A stretch of 64,000 nucleotides of DNA. Origin: Certhia americana. Taxonomy: Eukaryota; Chordata; Aves; Passeriformes; Certhiidae. How positions within the stretch are numbered: the stretch's first letter is position 1; each line of letters opens with the position of its first letter. Shown here one piece after another: positions 13,400-25,862 of the stretch. The DNA lies in the NCBI GenBank assembly GCA_018697195.1, contig JAGMWU010000077.1:124001-188000 (forward strand), written 5' to 3'. Below the pieces are notes generated by a model. The model was given only the letters and a program-made list of their open reading frames with translations, did no database searches and was not told the DNA's origin. The position numbers and the translations under genes are program-made.

Positions 13400-13423
13400 C
13401 CCAGGAGAAGTCCCAGGAGAAGT
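13400..13423 (+). repeat. Perfect 12-bp tandem duplication
   Basis: CCCAGGAGAAGT is present twice in direct succession. It is a local slippage-type duplication in intron sequence. Confidence 0.85.
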
Positions 13424-16400
13424 GGAGATGAAGGAGCAGGTCCTTCCTCCCTCCTCTGTCCAAGTCAGCTCTTGTGCCAGGCTCCTGAAAATTCATTCCT
13501 CCTTCCTGGATGAGGTTTTCAGCAGAACATTAGAGAGGATGACAAAGTGAACACTTCCAATGCAGGTAAACCACTAAAATCCAAACTTCCAGGCTGAAAA
13601 CACACTGCTGGATTATGGCTGTTATTCCAAAAGAGAAAGGCACCAACTAAATAAAGAATTCATTCAAAGGTCTCTTCCTAAAATGAGACAGCAAGAGTTT
13701 TAGGAAGAATTTTCCACTGCCTTATGTGACATAAATTGAAAGTAAGTGGGCACCCAGTGCTAGTGAGAACACAGATTTTTTCCTAGCACTGCAAGTGTTA
13801 GGCAGAAACTTCTGCATTCACAGCTGCCAAACTCCTCTCCCATCAGGTGAGGCAGGGGAACCTGGAGAGAGGAATGGATAACAATTCCTCTCCACACAAA
13901 TCCCCCTCTGAATAATCCTGTGAAATCATAAAGCAGTTGCACACTCTCCCTAAATATGCCATACATCTTACTTAATCATCTGTCCTGAGAGTCTATTGGA
14001 GAAGTTAATCAGGTTTGTGCTGCACTTATGACATCACAACGCCTGGCAGACTTGATTAAATAAAACAGTATTTTGTATTAGAAATTATTTTCTGATTATT
14101 TTTAAGCTTTCCAAAAGACAGAGCCTGGCAGACCTGTTTTCTCTTCCACAAAAGAGTAAAATAAAAGGAAAGGGTCAGACACCTTTCCTTTGAATAAGAG
14201 GTGCTAAGTAAGGCATTCATTTTTTTGCAGAAGAAAAATTGTATCACAAAGAAGTGAACAGGGTATCGAGGAGATGATTTCTTTTATTTTGTTAGTACCA
14301 AAACATGTTATTAGACAACAAATAGCTTCTCTTCTAATGTATTTAATAAAATAAAGATATTAATGCATTAAGCTTTGGGCATTTTTGAAATGAACATAAT
14401 TATAATCAGGAAATTGATGATGTATGTGAGCAGAGACTTGCAATATGTCAAGCATTCTCTCTTTTTCCTTCTGGCAAAAGAAATCCATCTCCAAGGATTA
14501 ATCCAGGAGGAAGAGTTAAATGGATAAACTTTACTATATTAAATAGACTCACTTTTTCCAGTCTGACTGGAGGAGGAAATCAACTAAGAGAAAGTTAAAA
14601 AATAAACGCCTGAGGGAAAAGAAAGAGTGGGGTATGGTAATTTTTACTGTAATTCTTTTGGCTTGATATTCAATTGATTTTTTTTTTCTCCTCTTATGGA
14701 ATTTAGCCTTCAAATAAGATGATTCAGATGCATCCACGACTTACTCTTCAGTAATAAACACTGTCTTTTGTGTAAGCTGGAACTCTGCGGATACTGCTTT
14801 CTATTTTATTTTATTTTGAAATTTATATGGCCACCTGACCTCTGGGAACTGTGGCGTGGAGCTCCACAAGTCTCAAGATGCTTCGTGTCTCTCTTATGAC
14901 AGATGGCCAAGCAAGACATCCAACAGATGGCAACCCACCAAAGAGATGCCAGGTCTTCCCAATGGCAGTCCAGGGGTCATGCTCCAGTGTTTATTAATTA
15001 TATTTTAGTCTCTTAATAGAAATTAAGCTTAGTTCTAATAGGGTAGCTAATTTTATTCTGTTTTTCTGCAGGAACACAGCATATGCAACCACCCCCTGTG
15101 CAATCCAAGCTCCTGCCCCCAAACCTCTGGACTGGCAGCAAATCTCATGGTAGAGCAGGGGTCTCAAAGGGGCCATAAAAAGTTCATGAAAGTAGGCAGG
15201 AGAGAACCCTGATAAATACCTTGAGAGGGGGAAAGGCTTTGTTGTGAGCTCACACTTTAATAAAGTCAGAGAATTCTCTCGAGGGAAAGCATCAGGAAGG
15301 CTCCAGCCACAGGAAAAACTCAAAGTAGAGCTCACACCTTCCTCAACACCCAAGCCAGGTGAATGGGGGAGACAAAGCTGCAGGAATCCAAGTTCATTAG
15401 CTGCAGGACTCACAGCACCACTCATTAAAACCCTCACACCTTTCCCCTGTGTCCCTGTGGAGGGTCTGCCCATCCCCATCCCACAGCATCCCTCCTGCAC
15501 ACACAAACAGCAGCCACATCCTTCTGGCCCCAAAAGGCTGTGCTGAGCTCCCCATTCCTCACAAAGTCCATTCCCACCTCTTTCCCAGCCCATGCTCGTC
15601 CTTGCACAGAGCTCTCCTTGCTCCCTCATCCATCACATCCCTGTCTCATCCCATTTTTTTCCCTTTCCACTCTTCTCCCAGCCTTTCAGAGATACCTCAC
15701 TAGACACCACACTGGCAGGCTGGTCCCTCAGTGGCTTTCTGCCCTTGAAAAACAGTGTTTAAAAACCCGCATCTTCTTTTAAAACAAGACTTCAAAAATC
15801 ACAAGATCTACACTTCTAACAACTCAACCCTGAAATGAACTCTTGCCCTAAAATCACATTTTAGACGATTTATGTATTTAGACAATAAGTCGTCCAAATT
15901 GCATATTTAGACAATACAAAGCATGGCCTACTTAAATCCATTAATGATGCACAATGAAGTGATACTATATTAATCCTAGAATAATCTGTCATTTCCCTGA
16001 AAGAATAACAGGTTACAAAATGGATTGAGGAAATTACAGCCAAACCTTATGGGTTTAAATCAGATTTTTTCTTTTGCCAAACACCTGAGAAAAAAAAAAA
16101 AACAGTTTGTGGTTCAGAACCTCGTGTTATAGTTCAGTTCTGAAGGTCCAGGCTGAGGTGAGGCTGGCACAGGGAGCAGGAGGCCAAGCACCAAGGGAAT
16201 CTCATCCTTCCTCTGCTGAGGCTGAGCAGTGACTGCACCATGGGACAGTCCCAGGCACATTCCAGGACCATCACACACTGCAGGAGACACACTTTGGTGA
16301 TGTTTCAGCACACAGGGAATGCTGTCTGTTCCCAGAGCACCTGGAGGGATGGAGGCCCAGCAGCACAAGGCCTCTAAAAGCCATTTGGGAGGTGAAATCC

Positions 16401-17459
16401 CTCTCTGCTCTCACAGCACAGTGTTAAGAGCCATAACCCAGCTCCACGTGGGAGTGCACACACAAGAAAAAGCCCTGTGCCTTCCCACCCTCTGGCTTTT
16501 CCATTCCAATCCCTCCCAGCTTGGGTCCGTGGCTCATCACTAAATAAGAGCACACTGCAGGTATGGGAATTTACCTTCAGTGTCTTGCAATATTCCCAGG
16601 ACCAAATGATGATTGCTCACCTCACCCTAAGGAGTGCACTTTTCTAGAGACAGAGTTCAGGATATGACACAAGCATAATATTTACAGGTTAAAAAATCGA
16701 CTTAGGCTTACCATTCTGAAATTGCAGAAAAAACCCACCAGAATTTATAAATCTGTGATAACTAATGTGCTTGTTTCTCAGTTAAAGGGACACAAAACCC
16801 TACTGAAATGACCCAATGCATGGCAACAAAACAAAAACCCCACTGTTCAAAGCACATAGTGCCTACAACACAATCACAAATGATCTGGGAAAGTCAAGGC
16901 TTACCACTCACAGCCTCAGACAACGTTTTTAATGCACCTACAGGTCTGTCCCCTGGCAGTGGAACACTGATCCCCTGAGCAGGAGGTCTCAAGTTCAGCT
17001 GGCTCAGCTGCTGGCTCTGTGCTGGCCCGTCTGCACGAAGCACAGGGGCAGGGTCCTCCCCCACTCTTGTCCTTCCCCCAGACCATGACCACAAACAGTC
17101 CCCTCACGTGTCCTGTGCTCCTCTTGTGCCCTCCAGACTCACCAAGCCCACTCCTACATTCAGCTCCCTTCTCCCTTTCATTCCCAAACCCCAGGATTTG
17201 ATGGAACATTAACTCTGCCCTTGGACCTTGAGTTCCAGCTGTGGATCCTGACAGCACAGGGAGGGCAGGGCAAGGACAGGGCTGGCAGCTCACAGCACCA
17301 GGAGCCCCTGGCCAGCCTGATGTGCCATCTGGATGTTGGAAACCCTTTCCCATTCCCCAGGTGGCCTGGATTAAGGGAGGTGCTGATCCCATGCCTCTGG
17401 GGAGCAGGGCCCCATCCCTGCCCAGCCCCAGCAGTTGAGATTTGCTGTTTCCTTGATGA

Positions 17460-17669
17460 TAGAATCATGCAGGGGGTTGGGTTGGGTTGGGTTGGGTTGG
17501 GTTGGGTTGGGTTGAGTTGGAAGAGACCTTAAAACTCATCTCCTTCCTGCCATGGGCAGGGACACCTTCCACTATCCCAGGGTGCTCCATGCCCCATCCA
17601 GCCTGGCCTGGGACACTTCCAGGGATCCAGGGGCAGCCACAGCTGCTCTGGGAAACCTCAGATTATAAC
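17460..17669 (-). mobile_element. CR1 LINE 3' end with expanded GGGTT repeat
   Basis: After AGAATCATGCAGGGG the element continues as GAGTTGGAAGAGACCTTAAA, then CTGCCATGGGCAGGGACACC, TTCCACTATCCCAGG and GACACTTCCAGGGATCCAGG. This is the reversed CR1 3' region. The usual TTTGGGTTGG near the 3' end has expanded into a pentamer array at 17474-17520. Confidence 0.88.
17474..17520 (+). repeat. (GGGTT)n pentamer microsatellite
   Basis: About nine GGGTT units occur in a row, the last one changed to GAGTT. The array lies inside the CR1 3' end at 17460-17669 and appears to have grown from the GGTTTGGGTTGG word normally found there. Confidence 0.92.
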
Positions 17670-17918
17670 ATTTCCTTCAACAACTTTTTGGGGAAGCAGA
17701 GAGAGAGAGAAAAGCCAAAAGCCACGATCTCCAAGCACTGATGAAGAAAACAGACATGCACATCATCACACTGATTATAAAAGGTTCATAATTGCTTCTG
17801 GGGCAGCAGAAACAACCACCTGCCCTTCAGCCAGCTGCCACATCTCCTCTAAAGCAAATATGGTGAAAGTGCTCTGAATTTGGTGATAAAACAGAGATGC
17901 TCATCTGATGCAGCCAGC

Positions 17919-17948
17919 ACACACATACACACACACACACACAGACAC
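17919..17948 (+). repeat. (CA)n microsatellite
   Basis: An AC dinucleotide run of about 15 units is broken once by AT and once by AG. Confidence 0.92.
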
Positions 17949-20900
17949 AAATATATCTGCATATAGATTTCCTTCCTAATGTCTTTAGCTCGCAATCAGT
18001 TTTCAATACACACGTGGCCACTACAAGGCATAAAGCAAATTTTCACTGGTCTGTCACAGTGTACTGCAGCCAGCACACCTAGAGATAAATACTCTGGATT
18101 GCTTTTTAAATGCCACCTATCCTGATAAAGAGCAATTACACACCTGCTCAAACTGATGAGCAGCCCCTAAGCCATGACAGGGAATAAGGGAGAAGAAAGT
18201 CTTCAGACTGAGAAGCAAAAAATAATTTCAACTCTCTCCTGACAGTTCAAGAAGTAATTCTGGACAGCTGCCTCAATTGCTGCAATACTGTGCAAAACTA
18301 GGTAATGTCTGTAAAGAATAAAATTATTGTCATTTAACATTTTTTATATTTCCCTTCTGTTAGAGCCTTACTTCCAACTATGTATTAGGAGCAGCTACTG
18401 CTTAAACCGAGCAGTCCATTTTGTTACAGAGCTATTATGCAAATAATCTGCTCTGTATTCTAACTAGAAGCAGTGCTGTGCTAGTCTGGGCAAGCCATGA
18501 GGCACTGTGGAGTTTTCTTTTTAATTTTTTTTTTTTCTCTGTGCTCCGGAGCAACATCATTTACGGTGGAAATGATGAAAGATATCTTCCCATCTAAAAA
18601 TCAGGTTATTAGTCAAGAATATAAACACATAACCACCTTTTACGAGCCGGTGTCTGCCTTTCATTTATCTATTTAAATATTTACATCCTTTTAACATATT
18701 TTTAGTTGCAAGTCATTGCAGTGATATTAAGAGTACTTTGGTGAGAGCAATATATAAAGACCTACTTGGATTATCCTCTCTTAGCAAGTTTGTACCTGTG
18801 CTTACAGATTTATGCCACAGACATTATCTTCTATCTGAAATTACTTATCTGTAGCACGGGAGTGAGATCAAAGATCCCAAACAACATCAGCCACCTGCAC
18901 CAAGCCCCAGACAATGTAATAACCTTATAACATCAAATCAGTGTATTTCATGCCGAGCATTTCAGTGCTATTCTCTGGGTACCTGGCTGGTGTTGGAAGA
19001 AAAGATCTTACCTAAGAACAAATGCAATCTCAGGCAATATTTAAAGATTAGATTATCCTTCATTGCAAATAGCTCATTTGTTTACTATCACATTGCTTTA
19101 TTCTTGCTTTGCCTCCTTCTACCAAGAAAATGCTGAATATTCAGTTTAGATTCCCAGCAGCTTTTTATTTTAGTCTAAAAACATTTACCTAACACATTCT
19201 TAACAAGCAAAGTGAAGAAAATTCAGCCATCTGTCTCTGCATTACAATAACAGTTATGGAAGAGTAGATTATTCTATACAGCAAGAAATTTAATGCTACA
19301 AATTCTTATACTTTAAGCACTGTGTGCTCCAGTCAGTTTTGTATACAAGAATGTTGAGCACTGGCATACACAGAAGCAATGATTTATAAGCAAACACAAG
19401 AGAAAATATTTTAAAGATATTAAATGCATTCAATATTCCAATCATGCTATATGTCCATGCTTCAAACTGAAGGAAAAAAACCCCCTAAACCTCTGCTATT
19501 ATTTCTTCTCTATTCACTTCACTATTTCCAAATTATCACTAGAAATGCTTAAAATCGACTTGCTGGAAACAAACACGACATAGAGATAGATGTGAATCCT
19601 TACCTGGGAAACCCCCTTGTACCATTGCTGTACCAGCATGTACTCAGGAAATCTGCATTCCTGACAAACATTCAGGGCTGTAAGCAGCTCAAATCCTCAT
19701 CACACACAGGCTCAGGGCTTGTCTTTCTTCTGACGACCTTGGGCCTATTTTCCTGAGATTTTTCTCTCCTTAAGGGCAAACCGTCTGTCTGTTTCTATTA
19801 CGAGATGCCATCAATTATATTAATTTCGGGCTGCCCACAAGCTCCCAGTTACATCTGCCAGCAGAGGAGAGCTGCCTATGGAAGCATGCAGGGAGCAGCA
19901 GATCCCTGGATTCCCACATCTGACCCACGGATGCTCCCAGCTGCTGTTTGTGCTCTGCCAGCATCCGAATGACATCTCCATCCCCAAACACGAGTCACCC
20001 CCAGCGTGTCTGTGTGGCTGGCAGCTGCAGGTACCTTCCTGCTTAATGACCCACTGCATGGCAAAGGAGCAGTTAATAATCTTATTTATCTGAGCATCCT
20101 TTTCCCTGCGAGCTCCAGGGGTTAAAAATTAATTTCTCTCCCACAAACGGCTTCATTAAATCCGTTATTCTCCTGACGCTGCAAATCTTGCAGTTTCCCA
20201 ACACTGATATGTGCTCGTGGCATAGGGTTTGCTTGTTTTGTTTTGGGGGTTTTTTAATGTCAGAAAACAAAACCAATCTGTCATTATAAGCATAAAAAGG
20301 CTCAAACTTCATCGTAACTTGTATTTTGTTGAAACCCCAAACAAGCAATATTAGTTGCACTGCAATGAATGCTGAACTGAAACACTGAAAAGACTCAAAA
20401 TCCTTCATTTAGTAATTAAAAAAAAAAGCAAAGATAAAATCTCTCTCTGCATTTATAAACATACTTAGTTATTTTGGGAAGTCCTACTAATTCTCTCTTC
20501 CAAAAGCTACATTTAAAACAACTCAAAATACTCAGTTATTTTGTTAATATCATTAATTTGTTCATTTTTAAAGTTCATTGTCCTTCCTTTAGAATATGTC
20601 TCACAGAACACACACAGCCATCTGCTCAGTGCATTATGTCAAGCACACAGTAAAAAACCACAAGAAGTCCCAGCTGCAATTTTACTATTACTTCATCAAA
20701 AATGTAATTTCCTCTCGCAATACTTCATCAGATGATAACTGCGGGTGTGATTCACAAAGAGAGCGAAAAAACCAGCCCAGTAACAAAACCCCAAATGAAC
20801 CCACAAGCTCAAAGTGCAGTGACACCACCTCCCTCATCCACCCCAGCGTGGCAGAGCAGCTCTGTGGCTCTGCCCAGCACGTCCTGGATCTGATGTTAGG

Positions 20901-21698
20901 GCTGCTTACAAACCCCACGTAGCTGAGCTAATTATGGGTCAGAACAAGAATGGGAAAAGAAGATTAGCAGCACAGAGTCACATTAACTAGAGATTAACAG
21001 GGAGCTGAAAAGTGAAAGTCCCTGCTCTATTTGTCTAATCCTGGCTCTTGCCTGATCTAAGGAAATCCTCTGTATTAAACACACTTGGTACTACATTCAA
21101 GAACATTCAATCTTGCAATTACTACTTTTGCAATATTTTCATGAGGTTTGAAGCCCTTTTCCAAGCTACATCTTCCCCTCTGAGCATCACCTCTGTTTGC
21201 TGTTGATTGCAGTGACATCTATTGGAGAGGCAGTGTTTGGCTGCACGAGCTGCCTCCACTGAAGATCAACATTTTCAGATGATTTCCCCCCAAAAATGAA
21301 AAGTTAGGATTGCTTTTCCTTTGTTTCAGCACAACGTTGCATAAAGCAGACTCCAAACAGTGAGATAACCACGAATTATGAGTGGGTTGGCTTTTATTTA
21401 GTCGTTTGTTAATAATCCTGGCATTTTCCCAAAATCATCACGTTGCCATCCTTGCCCACAGCAGTGCACAGACACTTCCACAGATCCTGTTTCTGCCCAC
21501 CCCATGAACCTGACCACAACTTCCTCAAAGTCTGAGCTGGATTCCTTTTTTTTCCTTCTTTTATTTTTAATGAAAGCCACTCTGCTCTCACTGATCACAG
21601 ACATCACTGGCACCTGGATGCTGCTAAAAACCTCAGGTGTGTTAAGAGCTGCCCAGTCCCAACCCAACCCTCCTGCACCCACAGATTGATCACAACGG

Positions 21699-21833
21699 GC
21701 AATCACAGAACCATGGAATGGTTTGGGTTGGAAGGGACCTTAAAGCTCATCCAACCTGGCTTTGAACACTTCCAGGGATGGGGAATCCACAGCTTCTCCA
21801 TGCCAGGGACTCCCCACCCTCTGAGTCAAGAAT
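21699..21833 (-). mobile_element. CR1 LINE 3' end fragment
   Basis: On the plus strand, ATGGTTTGGGTTGGAAGGGA is followed by CCTTAAAGCTCATCCAACCT, TTTGAACACTTCCAGGGATG and a CCACCCTCTGAGTCAAGAAT block. This is close to the CR1 3' consensus in reverse. The stretch that normally reads TGCCATGGGCAGGGACACC is missing, so there is an internal deletion of several tens of bases. Confidence 0.88.
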
Positions 21834-24818
21834 GCAAAGTCAAAATACCAGAGAAGTTTCAGAATTTCTTACTTTAGCAGAGAAACCACTTTTCCTAAAA
21901 AAAAAAAAAACATCTTAGGAAGATAAATCCTTATGCTTTCTTACAGCTTCATTGATTTCTACATTATCTAGAGACAAAATAAGAGGAAGGGGGCATAATT
22001 ATCCCCTTATTAGATACAGTTAAACATCCTTGCAGACAGGAAGTCTGAGCACAGCAGTAGCTTTAGTCCATTATCCAAGCCACCTTCCACAAATTTTTTA
22101 TTACCGTTTATTTTTATTATTTTAGACTTATTTGAAACCAACCAGCTCGATCTCAGTCACCTAACTGACAAAAGATTCCACTAAAAAAAATAACAGCAAT
22201 TGAAATTAAGGATTTCAAGTTCTTTCAACAGTTGTCCTTTCTGTTCTTCTAGAGTGGTTTTTCAGCTCTCCTGTCTAATTTACGTTTGCTGCAACTCGGT
22301 CACGAAAGCATATCCAAACTGTACAGCCAGGAATTCCCCCAAGGAAAACCTCACAAAAATTCCATTACAAACTGCTCTGCCCATCCATTTCCCCTGCTTC
22401 TTTTTACTACCAACCCCTCATTATGGCAGTAAGCCACCACGGGGTGCACACAAATCCATTAGCAGGTTCTTGGAGCACACTTCCAGCCATCCCCACTCCA
22501 GGAAAACACACCAGTGCCTACTGATGCCTGCACCACAGCTGCTCACAAGCACAAATAGCTCCTTTGTGTGTTCTCCCCCTCCTTTTACTTGTTTTGATTT
22601 AAAAAAAAAAAATAAAAAAATCCCATTCACAACCCGGTGTTTTACAGATTTGGGAAGTCTGAAAAAAACCAAACCAACTCTTTCTCCAAAACAGGCTCTG
22701 CAAGTGTGGGAAAGGATGGCTCCAAAGCTGTGTTGTAGTGTTTTAGGTCTGGAGGATGAAGCATTTTGAAAGCTCCTTTTGCAGCAGGATGGACATGCTG
22801 CAAGTTGTGCAAAACTGTTTCCATGCATCAACTGAAAGCCTTGAAACAGCAACCTCAGAGCAAAGGGAGAACAAAACCCACTCCCAGGGTTAGAGCTGGA
22901 TAAAGATTTGGCAGTGCCACTAGAAGAAGAAATAAAACAAGAAGAAATACAACTTTCAACCTGCCTTCAAAGTCTAGGAAAAACAATCTAAGAACTTGGG
23001 AAATGATGCTGGAAGTATCGGAGGCATGAAATAAAGGAGAAACAGATCTGAAACTGAAGGGTCTTGGGTGCAAGAGTCACATTTGAAAAAAAACCAAAAA
23101 AACCCAAACAAAACAACAAAACACCTGGAACTTTAAACTTCTTAAACCACAGAAACACAGAGGACATGTCTGGAGTTTCTCTAAACCAAAACCTATTTCA
23201 CAGTTCTGTTCCCAACAAGGATTTGCCCTCTTTGGATCAAAACCAGCCCTTGGAAAGAAAAGGGAGAACACGTACAAGAAATGACTGCTTGTCCCAACAG
23301 GTCAGAGAGACAATGAGAGCTGCAGTTTCAGCTGTGGGAAAGCAGAAATACAAGGGAGCACTGCCAAAAGGCAAGTGGGTTTAGATTTTAGGGGAAATTA
23401 AATCAACCCCAAAAGGTTATTCAGCCACTTTAAGGCGAAAACAGACGAAACATGGAGACTCTGAGGCAGTATGGATGGGAGAGAAAGGAAAGAAAAGTTC
23501 TCAGATATGGCAGGAAGACTAACAATGCTCTGTTTTTTCAGTCTGGGGAATGATGGAGAATGTGGAGACAAAAGATGAGAGGGAGGGCTGAAAGAAGTGA
23601 TAAGCAAGGACAAAAAATGTCAAGTGGAGCAAATAAAGTATTTCTGGAGTTTGAAAGAAATTGATGAGCAGGTCCCTGACACTGCAGCTGTGTTAATAAG
23701 AATGCTAAAAAATAAAGTCAAATCCATCAGGAGCAAAACAAGAGGACAGAGTTAACAGCTGTCCCATTTCAAAATGCCCTCTAAGGCTTTCCAGCTATGA
23801 CAGAGATTGAGAACTACAGGAAGCAAATAAAGGAGAGGTTATGATGTGAATTTACCTGGGCTGACATCACATCTTCCTTTTGGATACTTTATCTTCTAAA
23901 TAAGGAAGACAATAAATCCAGCTCACCTGTTAATGTATTTTCAGCTAAGGTTTCAAACCCAGTAGAATGAGTTGGATAAGGGGGTAAGAACAGAGCAATA
24001 TGAACACACAAAGGGGCAGTTAAGAAAGATGAGTTCTTGTCTGGGTTGGGATTTCTGGGAAAGGTGCTCAAGAACCAGGACAGAAGTTATGAGCATCAAG
24101 TAGTTCACAGAAACAGTACTGTACTGGAATTTGCAGAGAAAACTTTGTTTTTCAAGTGATCACAGAAGAGGGACTCTGTAAAAGCCCATTCCACAGCTGC
24201 CAAGATGCTTAATGTCATTAAGTACAGTTGGATCATTTCTAACAAGCTTTTTACTGCAAGGGCTGAGGCACAAACTTAGTTTAAGCTTCCTTGGCCTCTT
24301 CTTATTTTTAAAGGAACAGAATGAGGTGAGGAAGAACATATCTCTGTTTCATGGAAAAGATGGCTACAGCAAAATGTTCCACTTCAGCCAGTAAAAAGGA
24401 AAGAGAGGAGATTCCCCTGAACAGATCTGTGTGCTGCTGCCAAGTCTGGGAGGATTGATGAATTTAATAGCAGCAGCAGCTTTACCTTTTCAGCTTCCAG
24501 CCTCAGCCAGCAATATCATTAGGGATGGCAGGAGAGCTAAAAAATGACCAAGCCCATGAATAAGGAATTACTTCTGTGCAAAGTATTAACTTAGGCCCAG
24601 CAAGCACTTGGATTGAGGCATATCCTAATTAGATAACTCAGGTGTCAGCCTACTCATCACAGCTATCCTTTGACTGGGAATTAGAACTTCAATAACGAGT
24701 TGGAATGAGTTTGTTACAATTGGAGCTTTACAGAGTTGGTTTGAGAGCTGAAGATGATGAGAAAAATCACTGTAGCAAAAAAAAATACAAACTAAACCCC
24801 AGCAAAAGCACACACACA

Positions 24819-24925
24819 ATCACAGAATTTTACAGGGATGGATGTGACGTTAAAGATCATCTCATTCCACCTCCTGCCATGGGCAGTTGCACTTTCCACT
24901 AGACCAGGTTGGCCAAGGCCTCATC
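24819..24925 (-). mobile_element. CR1 LINE 3' end fragment
   Basis: The plus strand reads AATCACAGAATTTTACAGGG, then TTAAAGATCATCTCATTCCA, CCTCCTGCCATGGGCAG and TTTCCACTAGACCAGGTTGG. This matches the CR1 3' region in reverse and is truncated at its inner side. Confidence 0.85.
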
Positions 24926-25078
24926 TCACCTTATGCTGATTTGGTACAAAAGAGCATAAAGATAAAAAAAAAAGAAAAGGTAGCTGATTTTAGAAAGTAA
25001 TTTAGGATTCCTAATTGCAAGATCAGTATTCCTAAATATTTTACTGCAAGATAAGCTGTGGATAATAATATTCCATTT

Positions 25079-25110
25079 AACCAAAGTTGTAATTAACCAA
25101 AGTTGTGATT
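25079..25110 (+). repeat. 16-bp tandem duplication
   Basis: AACCAAAGTTGTAATT is followed directly by AACCAAAGTTGTGATT, a single-base difference. It lies in intron sequence. Confidence 0.85.
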
Positions 25111-25744
25111 CAAAAGCAGCTGGAATCTAAATCATGCTGCCAGGAGCTCTCCACTTGCACTGCTTCCTGCTCCTCAGGTCCCTGCTCTTCCACAGAGTGA
25201 GCATCACCACAAACCACTGCCAAACCCAAAATGGGACAACTGCAGAACCTTTCCCATGCAGAGGGCTACAAAACCAGGGGATCCTTTCTTCAGCAGAGCA
25301 CTGAAACAACAAATCAGCAGATCTTTCCTTTTAAAGGAACCCATCTTGCTTGAACAGCATTGCCTGGGATCAGCTCCAGGTTTTCTGCTCTTTTGCACCA
25401 GTGGTCCTCAACCTACAACTGCTCAACTACCACTGAAATTAGAGCAGTAAAACAGAACATCTGCAGTCACTGCTGACATCTCTGCCCAAGCAACTCCTTC
25501 AGACACAGCTTAGATGTTCTGGGACTGAAAATAAACTCAGCCCTTCCTGTATATCCTCAGAAGAGCTGAGCTCTGGGAGCCTGGCTGGGGAGAAGAACCA
25601 TCCAAGTTACAAACCAGGCTGAGGATTGATGCTGGGGCCACACGGGACACCACTTCCCACAAGCAATCAAAGGCATGAAGGGTTATCAGCACCTGATTGT
25701 GTCCCACAGATGTGATCTGATGCAATGACTGGAGCACTACTCAC

Positions 25745-25862
25745 CCTCTGCACAAGCATCCTCATCCTCCTCTTCATCCAGAGCAGCCTCCTCTGCGTGA
25801 TGCCTGTCGAGGGCTCTGTAAGGAGGTGGCAGTTTCATGGGAGGTGGAGCCCCATATTTTCT
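25745..25862 (-). CDS. PATJ: PATJ exon 15 of this window: proline-rich and acidic linker before PDZ7
   Basis: This 118-base exon enters in phase 0 and leaves with one base, G, that joins the next exon to make Glu. It encodes 39 residues starting RKYGAPPPMKLPPPYRALD and ending in a run of Asp and Glu (EEEDEDACAE). The APPPMKLPPPYKAL motif is also present in human PATJ as I recall it, which fixes gene and position. The linker connects PDZ6 to PDZ7. No fold is expected, and the PPPY and PPPM words are potential WW- or SH3-type ligands, which is inference only. The acceptor is CATCAG and the donor is the strong G|GTGAGT. Confidence 0.92.

Larger units (their letters stand above)
3571..25744 (-). 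other. PATJ: PATJ intron, 22.2 kb
   Basis: This is the largest complete intron in the window, between the acidic linker exon and the PDZ7 exon. I found no exon, RNA gene or intact transposon in it. It contains three CR1 3' ends (17460-17669, 21699-21833, 24819-24925), a hairpin-forming tandem repeat (9398-9456), a T tract (12934-12966), a GGGTT repeat inside a CR1, a CA repeat (17919-17948) and small tandem duplications (13400-13423, 25079-25110). Stretches such as 4080-4300, 6690-7280 and 18530-18900 are low in repeats and AT-rich with TAAT and ATTTAAAT words. They could be conserved regulatory DNA, but one sequence alone cannot show that. Confidence 0.8.

Noticed and set aside
14994..15629. 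211-codon open frame on the minus strand
   Set aside because: Its translation has no recognisable domain. It lies deep in a PATJ intron with no splice signals fitting the gene, and has the Gly/Cys/Ser-rich look of chance frames in GC-richer intron DNA.
22200..22769. 189-codon open frame on the plus strand
   Set aside because: It is rich in Ser, Pro, Lys and Phe with no domain, spans an A-rich run, and has a competing frame of similar length on the other strand. It looks random.
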